From Leifsonia sp. NPDC080035 (lineage in GTDB: Bacteria > Actinomycetota > Actinomycetes > Actinomycetales > Microbacteriaceae), in contig NZ_CP157390.1 of the NCBI RefSeq assembly GCF_040050925.1, positions 1,674,001 through 1,738,000 of the forward strand: DNA of 64,000 nucleotides. The letters are read 5' to 3'. A program made the position numbers and the translations under genes. The notes beneath the pieces are model-generated. The model searched no databases and was not told the DNA's origin. It was given only the letters and a program-made list of their open reading frames with translations. Each line of letters begins with the position of its first letter. The first letter of the stretch is position 1. Positions 7,664 through 16,335 of the stretch are shown here, piece by piece.

Positions 7664-10251
7664 TCCCCGTGCGCAAGAAGGATCCCGTGTTCCTGGGCCG
7701 CGGCGACGAGCTCGAGATGGCGCTGGCGCTGGTCACAGCGGGCACCAGCGTCGACGTCATGGGCGACCGGGCCAGCGGGCGCAGTGCGTTCCTGAGCCAG
7801 TTGCGGTCCCGCCTGACGGACCAGGATTGGGCCGTCATCGCGGTCCGGGGCGTTGTGTCTCTGCGCGAGCAGCCGTTCGCGGCGATGCACCTCGCGGGCA
7901 TCGGCGCTCCGAGCGACGCGCGCGGAGTGTCCACCCTGCAGGCGACGGCGAACGCGCTTCGCCAGCTCACCGAGCGGCCGCGCTCCGTGCTGTTCATCGA
8001 CGACTGGGAGGACGTGGATGAGGCGTCCTGGGGAGTCGCGGAGGCCGTCCGGCGCGTGACGGGGTTGCCGATGGTGCGGACCCGGCTGCATGGACGCTGC
8101 GCCCGCCACACCCCGAGCGGCTTGACCGCGTCGACGGTCGACCCGGCGATCATGGTGGAGATGACACCGTTGCGGTTCGAGGACCTGGAGACCGTCATCG
8201 AGAGCGAGCTGGGCGGTCCGATCGAGGGCGGGACGATGAGCCGGCTGTACGCGAAGTCCGGCGGCAGCATCGGCCTGGCATTGAGCATGGCCGAGGTCGC
8301 GCGTCGGGAGGGGCGCATCCAGCCGGATGATGACGGCAGCTGGGCGGCGGTGCGCGACCTGTGGAGCCCGGCGCTGTCGACCCTGGTCGAAGCGCATCTG
8401 GACGGTGTCGGCCCGGCGGCCAGGGACGCCCTGGAGACCATCGCGCTGGTCGGGGTCGCCGATCTGGATACCGTGCGGAAACTCGTTGACGATCGGGCGC
8501 TGGAGCAGCTGGAGGAGCGGGCGCTGATCCGCCTGGTCCCGTCGGGCCACAGGCAGCTGGTCACGGTGATCCCCCCGCTTCTGGTCGAGTTCTTCCGCCA
8601 CCAGCCGGCCGGGGTGCGCCGGGTGCGGATCGCTGACCTCATCGTCGACAAGCTCGGCACCTCGGACACGATCGGTGCGCTGCTGGCGCGGGAGTCCGCC
8701 GTCCACCGGCCGCCGGTCGACAACGACGCGCTCATCGTCCGGCTCCTGCGGGAGCGCGATCGCGCCCGCCGGATCGTGGCGGGGGCGGAGTGGACGACGA
8801 ACCCCTCGGCGGCGACAGCGGTGCGGTTCGCCGCCTCCATGCTGCACGCCGATCCGGCCGATCCCGCACTCGAGAAGGTGATGGCCTGCAGCGAGTCCAA
8901 CTCCGGGGAGCGCGAAGACCGGGCGGAGTTCGCGGTGCTTCGCGCGCGCTGGACCGCCTACGTGCGCGGTGACGTCGAGTCCGCGCTCGCGGACCTCGCA
9001 GAGCAGAGCCTCACGGTCGGCGATTTCGCCGCGCTCCTGGAGACCGAACGCGTCGCCATCATCACCCACTCCGGAGGTGACCACGCGGGGCTCTGCCTCC
9101 CTGAAGCATCGACCGTCGAGGACGCCCCGCTCGGCGTCCGCATCCGCATGCTGGAGGTGCAGATGCTCCTGCACCTGACCCGCGGCGAGTTCGCCGATGT
9201 GAAACGGCTCTACGCCCGCGTCGCGCGCCTCGACCGCAACGGCGCCTCCTACTACTCGCGGGTCTACGCCGGCCTGGCGGACGTGGCGCTCGGGCGGCTG
9301 GATGCGGCCGTCGCCTCCATGATGCACGGGCTGGACGAGGCGCGCGGGCTGCTGGACATCGAGGCGGTCCGCGCCTACAGCGCCGTCGTCTCGTGCGCAC
9401 TCGTGCTGACCGGCGACTACGACGCGGTGGACGAGGTGCTCGACAGTGCGTTCGCGGCCGGTGACCCGCCCCCGCTCCCGCCCGGCACCCAGTTGATGCT
9501 GATGACCTGCGCGGCCCTCGTCGCCATCCGGCGCGGGAACACGACCCTCGGCGAACGCTACGTGCGGGCGATCTCGTCGCTGCGCTTCGCCGAGGGGCCG
9601 CTGCCTGCGCAGTCGTCGGCGATGGCGTCCGCTCAGCTGCAGGCTCTCGGCGACCCGGACGCGGCCGCCGAGACGCTGTGGCGCGCGGCGGAGACCGCAT
9701 GGGAGAACGGCAACCGGTTCGCCGCGTGCTACGGCTATCTCTCCTCCCTCGAGGTCCTGTTCGACGAGGAACGGTTCGCTCTCGCCTCCGAGCGTGCCGG
9801 CGAGCTGGGCGGTGCGCTGCTCGAGTCGCGGCTGCACTACCTGAGGGCGAACGCGGACCGCGACGCCCGGGCGCTCATGGCTGCGGTGGCATCGCTGGAG
9901 GAGTCGGGCCAACGCGGTCTGGCTCTGACCGCCGCACGCAAGGCGGCCATGCGGTTCACGGAGGACCGCGACGCCGCGGGCGCCGGACGGGCCGCCGAGT
10001 ACGAGCTGCGACTCGGCGAGCTGCAGCATCCACGGCGCATCCACACCGAACGCTTCTCATCGTCGACCCACTCGCTCAGCGAGCGGGAGCGCGAGGTCGC
10101 GAGGCTCGCCATCGAGGGGCTCACCAACCCGGAGATCGCGGCGCGCCTGGTCGTCAGCGTCCGCACGGTGGAGAGCCACATCCACCACCTGCTCCGCAAG
10201 CTCGACATCGGCTCGCGCCAGGCGCTGCAGTTCTACGCGGACCGGTTGTAG
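7660..10251 (+). CDS. LuxR-family regulator with N-terminal AAA/NTPase-like region
   Basis: 863 residues from GTG 7660 (GTG 7669 is an alternative). Residues about 10-250 form an AAA/STAND-like NTPase segment: a loop GDRASGRS (35-42) where Walker A should be, and SVLFIDDWEDVDE as Walker B. A long helical repeat-like middle follows. The C-terminus carries a classic LuxR helix-turn-helix (LSEREREVARLAIEGLTNPE, then VRTVESHIHHLLRKL). The overall build is that of LAL/MalT-type regulators. The P-loop lysine is Arg, so nucleotide binding may be impaired. The GTG overlaps the stop of a 13-codon leader ORF. Its target is not apparent; the next gene is convergent. Confidence 0.88.
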   Translation: MIPVRKKDPVFLGRGDELEMALALVTAGTSVDVMGDRASGRSAFLSQLRSRLTDQDWAVIAVRGVVSLREQPFAAMHLAGIGAPSDARGVSTLQATANALRQLTERPRSVLFIDDWEDVDEASWGVAEAVRRVTGLPMVRTRLHGRCARHTPSGLTASTVDPAIMVEMTPLRFEDLETVIESELGGPIEGGTMSRLYAKSGGSIGLALSMAEVARREGRIQPDDDGSWAAVRDLWSPALSTLVEAHLDGVGPAARDALETIALVGVADLDTVRKLVDDRALEQLEERALIRLVPSGHRQLVTVIPPLLVEFFRHQPAGVRRVRIADLIVDKLGTSDTIGALLARESAVHRPPVDNDALIVRLLRERDRARRIVAGAEWTTNPSAATAVRFAASMLHADPADPALEKVMACSESNSGEREDRAEFAVLRARWTAYVRGDVESALADLAEQSLTVGDFAALLETERVAIITHSGGDHAGLCLPEASTVEDAPLGVRIRMLEVQMLLHLTRGEFADVKRLYARVARLDRNGASYYSRVYAGLADVALGRLDAAVASMMHGLDEARGLLDIEAVRAYSAVVSCALVLTGDYDAVDEVLDSAFAAGDPPPLPPGTQLMLMTCAALVAIRRGNTTLGERYVRAISSLRFAEGPLPAQSSAMASAQLQALGDPDAAAETLWRAAETAWENGNRFAACYGYLSSLEVLFDEERFALASERAGELGGALLESRLHYLRANADRDARALMAAVASLEESGQRGLALTAARKAAMRFTEDRDAAGAGRAAEYELRLGELQHPRRIHTERFSSSTHSLSEREREVARLAIEGLTNPEIAARLVVSVRTVESHIHHLLRKLDIGSRQALQFYADRL

Positions 10252-10269
10252 GGCGTCGCCCGCGCAGGC

Positions 10270-10983
10270 TCAGACCGCGCGGGTGACGCCGCCGTCGACG
10301 CGGATGTTCTGGCCGGTGATGTAACTGGCCTCGTCGCTCGCGAGGAAGCGCACCACGCGCGCGACCTCGGTGGTGGAGGCGGCGCGGCGCAGCGGGATCG
10401 AGCGGGTCCACTCGGCCGGCACGGAGCCGGGGTCCTCCTTGGTGAAGCCGGGCAGCACGTTGTTCATCCGGATGCCGGAGGGCCCGTACTCGTCCGCGTA
10501 GAGCTTCGTGAAGACGGCCAAGCCCGCGCGAATGGTGGCGGACACCGGGTAGTTCGGGTTCGGCTCGAACGGGGAGCTGGTCGAGATGTTGACGATGGAG
10601 CCGCCTCCGGCCTCCAGCAGGTGCGGCGTGACGATCCGGGCCATGCGGACGACGTTCAGGAGGTACAGCTCGAGTCCGTCGGACCAGTCCTGATCGCTGA
10701 GCTCGAGCACCTTCCCGCGCGCCGCGTGTCCCGAGCAGTTGACGACCGCATCCACGCGACCGTACGTGGACATCGCGAGGTCGACGACCGCCTGCAGGTC
10801 CTCGACCTTGCGGTTGGAGCCGTCGAGGCCGACCCCGCCGAGTGTCTCCGCCAGTGCGGACGCCCGGCCGGACGGGGACATCGTGACGACCCGGTAGCCG
10901 GACGCGGCGAGCTCGGTGGCGCTGGCGGCGCCGATGCCGGAGCCCGCTCCGACGACGATCGCCACCTTCCGGGTATCCGGCAC
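10270..10983 (-). CDS. Short-chain dehydrogenase/reductase-fold protein with atypical active site
   Basis: 237 residues. The nucleotide-binding motif VVGAGSGIGAAS (11-22), VNCSGHAA (NAG-like) and a C-terminal ASYITGQNIRVDGGVT are classical SDR. The catalytic YxxxK is not intact: the sequence reads NYPVSATIRAGL, with Ala at Tyr+4. It may be a poor oxidoreductase or use a variant mechanism. The GTG start shares one base with the stop of the upstream TetR gene (TAGTG), so the two are translationally coupled. Position next to the aromatic meta-cleavage operon suggests a linked role, for example on a hydroxylated or dihydrodiol intermediate, but this is inference. Confidence 0.85.
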   Translation of the reverse strand: MPDTRKVAIVVGAGSGIGAASATELAASGYRVVTMSPSGRASALAETLGGVGLDGSNRKVEDLQAVVDLAMSTYGRVDAVVNCSGHAARGKVLELSDQDWSDGLELYLLNVVRMARIVTPHLLEAGGGSIVNISTSSPFEPNPNYPVSATIRAGLAVFTKLYADEYGPSGIRMNNVLPGFTKEDPGSVPAEWTRSIPLRRAASTTEVARVVRFLASDEASYITGQNIRVDGGVTRAV

Positions 10984-11648
10984 TATTCGTCCACCTCCGA
11001 ACGGTTCCCGGCCGCCCGCTTCTCGGCGCCCAGCTTCGCGTAGTGCTCCGTCAGCAGCTCGATCGCGAGCGTGGACAGGTCGGCCAGGCCGCCGAAATCC
11101 ACGTCGTCGCCCGCCGAGACCGACACGTAGGTGCCCTCGGTGAGGGCACGGCTGAACGCGACGATCTTGGCCGCGAAGTCCGGGTCGGCCTCCAGCGCCT
11201 CCTCCGGGAACTCACCGCCGACCTGTGCGAGCGCGGTGTCGAACATCTGCTTGCGGATCTGCAGGTACTTCTGGCGGGCCTCGTTGTCCTCCAGCCGCTT
11301 CTCCAGAGCGAACGTGGGGCCGATGAGCCGGAGGGCGTCCCGGTTGTCCTTCGGGCTCGACGGGCTCGCGGACGAGTCGGCGATGAAGCTGTGCAGGAGC
11401 TCGCGCTGCGTCTGGCCGGCGTGGGCATCGCGCCAGAACTCGAAGCAGTAGTCGAGCAGCGCGGAGAACAGCTTCTCCTTGTTCTCGAAGTGCCAGTAGA
11501 CCGAACCGACCGGGAGGCCGGACACCCGGGCGACGTCCGCCATCGTCGTTCCCTCGTAGCCGGCCTCGACCGCGAGGGAGAGCACGGCATCCAGAATCGC
11601 CTTCTCGTTCTCCGGAGTCTTCTGGTGCGTGTTCTGACGCCTTGCCAT
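10983..11648 (-). CDS. TetR-family transcriptional regulator
   Basis: 221 residues from ATG 11648; an upstream in-frame start at 11690 would run through the operator and is less likely. The N-terminal helix-turn-helix is textbook TetR (ILDAVLSLAVEAGYEGTTMA, then GLPVGSVYWHFENKEKLFSA). The C-terminal helical domain would bind the inducer. It is divergent from the AAHS transporter and mhp genes. A near-perfect 16-bp palindrome (11677-11692) sits 28 bp before its ATG and a second 20-bp palindrome (11734-11753) is near the transporter promoter. It most likely represses both directions and is released by an aromatic acid or its CoA or ring-cleavage product. Confidence 0.92.
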   Translation of the reverse strand: MARRQNTHQKTPENEKAILDAVLSLAVEAGYEGTTMADVARVSGLPVGSVYWHFENKEKLFSALLDYCFEFWRDAHAGQTQRELLHSFIADSSASPSSPKDNRDALRLIGPTFALEKRLEDNEARQKYLQIRKQMFDTALAQVGGEFPEEALEADPDFAAKIVAFSRALTEGTYVSVSAGDDVDFGGLADLSTLAIELLTEHYAKLGAEKRAAGNRSEVDE

Positions 11649-11676
11649 CCCGTGCCTCTCTGCCCGCCGCCCGCCC

Positions 11677-11692
11677 GCTTGACACGTCAAGC
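11677..11692. promoter_or_regulatory. Palindromic operator candidate, tetR side
   Basis: GCTTGACACGTCAAGC has 7-bp perfect arms around a central AC. It lies 28 bp upstream of the TetR-family ATG, the usual place for an autoregulatory TetR operator. Confidence 0.65.
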
Positions 11693-11733
11693 ATAGGGCT
11701 CATATATTTCTTGCCACGCGCTTGAATCTTGAT

Positions 11734-11753
11734 TCTAGAACATTTGCTCTAGA
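11734..11753. promoter_or_regulatory. Palindromic operator candidate, mhp-operon side
   Basis: TCTAGAACATTTGCTCTAGA matches its reverse complement at 16 of 20 positions, with TCTAGA at both ends. It is 48 bp upstream of the transporter ATG. It differs in sequence from the palindrome at 11677, so two different regulators, or one with loose specificity, may act here. Confidence 0.55.
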
Positions 11754-11801
11754 TGATTCGGCACGTAAGGATCAACGTCGATCTCGTGCAGAGAGGCACA
11801 C

Positions 11802-13178
11802 ATGAACATCGCTGAATTGATTGCCGGCTCTCGGATGAGCCGGTTCCAGATCATGGCCATCGTGGTGGCCATCGTCCTGACCGTCCTCGAGGGCTACGAC
11901 ACCGCCATGATGGTGTTCGCCGCTCCCTACGTGACGAAGGAGTTCGCCTCCTCGTCGAGCATGATCGGCGTCGTGCTCTCCGGCGCGCTGATCGGCATGG
12001 TGATCGGCTCGATCCTCGTGGCGCCCCTCGCCGACCGGATCGGGCGGCGACGCATCGCGATCGTCGGCACCGTGATCGTTCTGGCCGGGATGCTGATCGC
12101 ACCCTTCGCGACCGACATGGCCGGGATCCTGCTCTCGCGGATCGTGACCGGCCTGGGCGTCGGGGCCCTGATCTCGGTGGTCGGGGTCATCGCATCCGAG
12201 TACTCCAACCGGCGCGCGTATCCCGTGGTGATGGCGGTCTACGCGGCGGGCATCAACATCGGCGCCGTCATCGGCGCGATCGTGATCGGGCCGCTGCTGC
12301 CGTCGCTCGGCTGGAGGTTCGCGTTCTGGGCGGGCGTCGTGCTGTCGGCGATCGCGCTCATCCTCGCGATCGTGGCGTTCCCCGAGTCCATCGCCTGGCT
12401 GGCCGCGCGGCGGCAGCCGGGGACACTCGACCGGGTGAACCGCATGCTCGCGCGGATGGGGCACCCCGCCCTCCCGGAGCTGCCCGCGAACCAGCGGGGG
12501 CAGCGCGAGCACACGGGCGCGCTGCGCATCGTCTTCTCGAAGCGGTTGATCGCCCAGACGCTCCTGATGATGGTCGGCTACATCGCCTTCCTGCTGGTGT
12601 TCTACTTCGCCAACTCGTGGGCGCCGAACACGCTGGCGCAGGCCACCCAGGTGCCGTCCTACGCCGCGCCGACGACCCTGTCGCTCGGCCTCGGCGGCGT
12701 GATCGGGAACCTGGTGTTCGGCTTCATCTCCAAGCGGGTCAATCCGCGCATCCTGACCCCGATCTTCCTGGTCATCGGCGCGATCGGCCTCGCCGTCTTC
12801 GGTTCGATCGAGACCATGATCCCGCTGGCCTTCGTCGACATCTTCGCCGCCTCGTTCTTCTTCAGCGCCGGTGTGGTCGGCTTCTACCAGATCGTGCCGC
12901 TGATGTACCCGACGCTGGCCAGGGCGACGGGGTACGGGATCGTCGCCGGCGCCGGCCGGATCGGCGGCATCGCGTCGCCGATCCTCGCCGGGGCCGCGTT
13001 CGACGCCGGCATCCCGGTGTCGACGGTGTTCCTGATCTTCTCGCTGCCCTTGGTCTTCTCAGCTCTGACGGTGGTCGCGCTGGCGATCCTCGAGAAGGCG
13101 CAGCGCGCCCGTGCCGCCACGGCGGAGTCCCTCGACCCCGCCGACGGTATCGAGCTCCAACCCGAACCGGCGCCGTGA
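11802..13178 (+). CDS. MFS transporter, aromatic acid:H+ symporter (AAHS) type
   Basis: 458 residues with 12 predicted membrane segments. The helix 2-3 loop has the MFS motif DRIGRR, and the first helix region contains LEGYDTAMMVFAAP, where the Asp in the DxxD/E-type motif of AAHS permeases is expected. Relatives import benzoate, hydroxyphenylpropionate or similar acids with a proton. It is the first gene of the ring-cleavage operon, 49 bp before mhpB, and so probably brings in the pathway substrate. Start ATG 11802 has GAGAGG upstream. Confidence 0.88.
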   Translation: MNIAELIAGSRMSRFQIMAIVVAIVLTVLEGYDTAMMVFAAPYVTKEFASSSSMIGVVLSGALIGMVIGSILVAPLADRIGRRRIAIVGTVIVLAGMLIAPFATDMAGILLSRIVTGLGVGALISVVGVIASEYSNRRAYPVVMAVYAAGINIGAVIGAIVIGPLLPSLGWRFAFWAGVVLSAIALILAIVAFPESIAWLAARRQPGTLDRVNRMLARMGHPALPELPANQRGQREHTGALRIVFSKRLIAQTLLMMVGYIAFLLVFYFANSWAPNTLAQATQVPSYAAPTTLSLGLGGVIGNLVFGFISKRVNPRILTPIFLVIGAIGLAVFGSIETMIPLAFVDIFAASFFFSAGVVGFYQIVPLMYPTLARATGYGIVAGAGRIGGIASPILAGAAFDAGIPVSTVFLIFSLPLVFSALTVVALAILEKAQRARAATAESLDPADGIELQPEPAP

Positions 13179-13227
13179 CGCCGTCCGACGCTCACCACGA
13201 CATCCATCCATCCGAGAGGAAAACACC

Positions 13228-14163
13228 ATGACCCTGGCCGTCGCAGCACTGTCGCACGCCCCCTCCTACGAGAACGTCGATCCGGGCGGGAGCACGCTCG
13301 CGGAGATCAACTCCGCGATCGGGGAGGTCCGCGGCTTCGTCGCCGACTTCGACCCCGAGGTGGTGGTGGTCTTCGGGCCCGACCACTTCAACGGCCAGCT
13401 CTACTCGCTGATCACCCCTTGGGCGGTCGGAGCGCAGGCGAGCGGCGTCGGCGACTACGGCACGACGGCGGGGCCGCTCCCGGTCGACTCCGACACGGCG
13501 AGGGAGCTGCACCGCCTCGTGCTCGAGCAGGGGATCGACATCGGCCGGTCCGAGCGGATGACAGTCGACCACGGGGTCGTGCAGCCGCTTGACTTCGTGT
13601 TCGGGAAACGGTTCACCCAGCCGATCGTCCCGGTGTTCGTCAACTCGGTCGGCGCTCCGCTGACGCCGATGTCCCGTGTCCGCCTGATGGGGGAGGCGTT
13701 CGGCAGGGCCGCGCAGGAGCTGGACAAGCGGGTGCTGTTCATCGCCTCCGGCGGGATCTCTCACAACCCGCCGATCCCGCGCTGGGAGGGTGCCCCCGGA
13801 ACCCTGCAGGAGCGCCTCATCGAGTACGCCCCAACGAAGGAGGAGCGGTTCGAGCGCGAGCAGAACATCATCACCGCGATCCAGGCGGTCGCGGACGGGA
13901 AGGCTCCCTCGGACCCGCTGAACGAGGAGTGGGACACCCTCCTGCTGGACACCTTCCGCTCGGGTGACCTGAGCAGCGTCGACGACTGGCAGAACGACTG
14001 GTTCGTCGCCGAGGGCGGGAGCGCCGCGCACGAGATGCGCAGCTGGATCGCGGCATACTCGGCCCTCGGCACGGCCGGCTCCTACTCGCTGCCGATCGAC
14101 CACTATTGGGCGGTGAAGGGCTGGGCGTCCGGCTTCGCGATCCAGGCTGCGCGCACGGCATGA
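13228..14163 (+). CDS. mhpB: 3-carboxyethylcatechol 2,3-dioxygenase (class III extradiol)
   Basis: 311 residues, the same length and motif order as E. coli MhpB. LSHAP near the N-terminus and VVFGPDHFNG supply the iron-binding histidines of the LigB-type fold; VDHGVVQPL, VLFIASGGISHNPP and HEMRSWIAA are also conserved. The non-haem Fe(II) enzyme opens 2,3-dihydroxyphenylpropionate between C2 and the neighbouring unsubstituted carbon (meta cleavage). ATG 13228 follows GAGAGGAAA. It overlaps mhpC by 4 nt (ATGA). The name rests on sequence resemblance to MhpB; a related catechol with another side chain cannot be excluded. Confidence 0.9.
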   Translation: MTLAVAALSHAPSYENVDPGGSTLAEINSAIGEVRGFVADFDPEVVVVFGPDHFNGQLYSLITPWAVGAQASGVGDYGTTAGPLPVDSDTARELHRLVLEQGIDIGRSERMTVDHGVVQPLDFVFGKRFTQPIVPVFVNSVGAPLTPMSRVRLMGEAFGRAAQELDKRVLFIASGGISHNPPIPRWEGAPGTLQERLIEYAPTKEERFEREQNIITAIQAVADGKAPSDPLNEEWDTLLLDTFRSGDLSSVDDWQNDWFVAEGGSAAHEMRSWIAAYSALGTAGSYSLPIDHYWAVKGWASGFAIQAARTA

Positions 14164-15035
14164 GCCGCATGGTCACGTTCTGGGAGGCGGTCGCCGACCT
14201 CCCGCACCGGCTCCAGTACATCGAGGTGGGGCCGTGGCTGACCCGGGTGCTCGACGTCGGGGGCGGGGACGACGTGGTCGTCCTCGCCAACGGCACGAGC
14301 GGGCACATCGAGGCCTGGACGCAGAACATCCGCGCCCTGGTGGAGGCCGGCTTCCGGGTGGTCGCCTACGACTACCCGGGCCACGGCTACACGACGCCCA
14401 CCGACCACGACCTCGAGATCCCCGAATACGAGGAGCACCTGCTCGGCCTGATCACCGCCATGCGGCTGGGGCGCGTCCACCTGGCGGGCGAGTCCCTCGG
14501 CGGCTGGATCGCCGTGAAGTTCGCGGCGCACCATCCGCACAAGCTGCGTTCGCTCATCCTGAGCGCGCCCGGCGGTCGGGTGGTCGGCGAGCAGCAGGTC
14601 GACAAGGCGCAGTCGGTGAGCATGCGCGCGGTGACCGACCCCACGTTCGAGAACGTGAAGAAGCGGCTGCAGGTGGTCATCCACGACCCGGAGAAGATCA
14701 CGGACGAGCTGGTCCGGGTGCGCAAGGCGATCTACAGCCAGGATCCGACCGGCGAGAACATGGCGCACATCTCGGTGCTGCGCCAGCCGGAGACCCGCTG
14801 GCGCAACCGGGTGACCGACGAGGACTTCGCCGCGATCCCCGTGCCGACCCTCTTCGTCTGGACGGACCACGAACCCACCGGCGATGCGGACGAGGGCAGA
14901 CGCCTCGCCGCCCTGATCCCGCGTGGCGAGTTCCTCCTCGTCGAGGACGCCGCGCACTGGCCGCAATGGGAGGACCCGGACGCGTTCAACGCCGCCGCCG
15001 TCGACTTCCTCTCCCGCAACAGGAGGAACGCATGA
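14160..15035 (+). CDS. mhpC: Alpha/beta hydrolase for meta-cleavage product
   Basis: 291 residues, alpha/beta-hydrolase fold. The nucleophile elbow is GESLGG, the acid is the Asp in TDHEPTGDADEG or close to it, and the histidine is in AAHWPQWEDPDAFN, which closely matches the C-terminal HWAQWE of E. coli MhpC. The usual HG oxyanion motif is NG here (ANGTSG). The enzyme should hydrolyse the C-C bond of the ring-fission product to 2-hydroxypenta-2,4-dienoate plus a dicarboxylate (succinate for phenylpropionate). The ATG overlaps the mhpB stop, and its own stop overlaps the mhpD ATG, so translation is coupled throughout. Confidence 0.87.
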   Translation: MSRMVTFWEAVADLPHRLQYIEVGPWLTRVLDVGGGDDVVVLANGTSGHIEAWTQNIRALVEAGFRVVAYDYPGHGYTTPTDHDLEIPEYEEHLLGLITAMRLGRVHLAGESLGGWIAVKFAAHHPHKLRSLILSAPGGRVVGEQQVDKAQSVSMRAVTDPTFENVKKRLQVVIHDPEKITDELVRVRKAIYSQDPTGENMAHISVLRQPETRWRNRVTDEDFAAIPVPTLFVWTDHEPTGDADEGRRLAALIPRGEFLLVEDAAHWPQWEDPDAFNAAAVDFLSRNRRNA

Positions 15036-15841
15036 CCGAGAACCCGACGCCGGACACGGCGACGATCCGCGCGATCGCGCGCGAGCTGCACGACGCGCGG
15101 GTCGGCGTCTACACGGTGCCGTATGTCAGTCCGCGCCTGCCGGAGCGCGACCTGGAGGCCGCGTACGCGATCTCGGCCGAACTCGCCGCGCTCCGCGAAC
15201 GCGAGCTCGGCGTGCGGCGCGTCGGCCGGAAGGTCGGCCTGACGAACGCGAAGGTGCAGGCCCGCGTCGGCATCGACGAGCCGGACTACGGCATCATCCA
15301 CGACGACATGGTCTACCGCTCCGGCGTCCGGCTGCCCGCGTCCGCGTTCAACTTCCTGCGGATCGAGGCCGAGGTCGCCTTCGTGCTGAAGGACGACGTC
15401 CTCGACGCCGACCTCGCCGCGATCGCGGCTGCGGTCGACTACGTGACGCCGGCGTTCGAGGTGGTCGACTTCCGCTACGAAGGGGAGGTCGGGCAGATCG
15501 TGGACACGATCGCCGACAACGCGGGATGCAGCGGAATCGTCCTCGGCGAGGAGCGGCACCCGTACGGCACCATCGACCTGACGAGCGTCGAGCTGGTCAT
15601 CGCGACGGCGGACGGGGACGAGATCACGCGCGGTGTCGGCAGCAACGTGCTCGGCGACCCGATCAACGCCATCGCCTGGCTGGCGCAGACCGCCATCCGG
15701 GTCGGCGAACCGCTGCGCGCCGGCGAGGTGCTGCTGTCCGGCTCCATCGGCTACATCGAGCCCTGGCCGCCGGACGTGGAGTGCATCGCGACCATCACCG
15801 GACTGGGCCGCGTGACCGCGACCCTCGACTCGAAAGGCTAG
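15032..15841 (+). CDS. mhpD: 2-keto-4-pentenoate hydratase
   Basis: 269 residues of the MhpD/HpaH hydratase family. Recognisable stretches are GRKVGLTNAKVQ, EAEVAFVLKDD (metal-binding acidic residues), TPAFEVVDFRYEG, NVLGDPINAIAWLAQT and GEVLLSGSIGYIEPW. It adds water to 2-hydroxypentadienoate, giving 4-hydroxy-2-oxovalerate, using a divalent metal. It starts inside the mhpC stop (ATGA overlap) and is followed after 8 bp by the SnoaL-like gene. Confidence 0.92.
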   Translation: MTENPTPDTATIRAIARELHDARVGVYTVPYVSPRLPERDLEAAYAISAELAALRERELGVRRVGRKVGLTNAKVQARVGIDEPDYGIIHDDMVYRSGVRLPASAFNFLRIEAEVAFVLKDDVLDADLAAIAAAVDYVTPAFEVVDFRYEGEVGQIVDTIADNAGCSGIVLGEERHPYGTIDLTSVELVIATADGDEITRGVGSNVLGDPINAIAWLAQTAIRVGEPLRAGEVLLSGSIGYIEPWPPDVECIATITGLGRVTATLDSKG

Positions 15842-15849
15842 GCCACTCG

Positions 15850-16335
15850 ATGCCCGAACGCAGCTATGGCGTGGATCCCGCCATCCGCACCGAGATCGAA
15901 CAGCTCATCTCCGAGCTCCTCTATCGGCTGGATCACGATCAGGCCGACACGACCTGGGAGCTCTACACGGAGGACGCCGAGACGGTCGGACCGCTCGGAC
16001 CGATGAGGGGCCGCGACGCCGTGAAGGCGTGGGGCGCGAAGCGCGCGCTGCAGACCGACATCGTCGGGCGGCACTTCATCGGCGGGATCCGGCTCGCCTG
16101 GGATGCGGGAGTGCTGACCGGCACGGTCGCCTACCTGACGTTCCGCGACTCCGCTGAGGATGTGCTCACGCCGGCCAGCGTGGGCGAGTTCCGCGAGCAG
16201 TACCGGCTGGTCGACGGCGAGTGGCGCTTCGCCCGCCGTGAGATCGTCCCCGTGTTCGGCGGCGCGAACGCCGCAGCGCACGCCCGGCGCCTGGCGGAGG
16301 CCACAGAAGCCACGGAGACGGGCGACGCTCGATGA
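15850..16335 (+). CDS. SnoaL-like / NTF2-fold protein of unknown role
   Basis: 161 residues resembling the nuclear-transport-factor-2 / SnoaL cone fold: an N-terminal helix pair (IEQLISELLYRLDHDQADTT), a short loop ELYTEDAE, then curved beta strands ending in YRLVDGEWRFARREIVPVF. It also resembles the small beta subunits of ring-hydroxylating dioxygenases, but no alpha subunit is present. It is embedded in the mhp operon, overlapping the aldolase start by 4 nt, so it likely has a job in this pathway, perhaps as an isomerase, a hydrolase or a binding partner. It has no counterpart in the E. coli mhp operon. Confidence 0.75.
   Translation: MPERSYGVDPAIRTEIEQLISELLYRLDHDQADTTWELYTEDAETVGPLGPMRGRDAVKAWGAKRALQTDIVGRHFIGGIRLAWDAGVLTGTVAYLTFRDSAEDVLTPASVGEFREQYRLVDGEWRFARREIVPVFGGANAAAHARRLAEATEATETGDAR

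Noticed and set aside
13111..13227. Upstream extension of mhpB to an earlier start
   Set aside because: It would overlap the transporter gene, and ATG 13228 has a good ribosome site and matches the known MhpB N-terminus.
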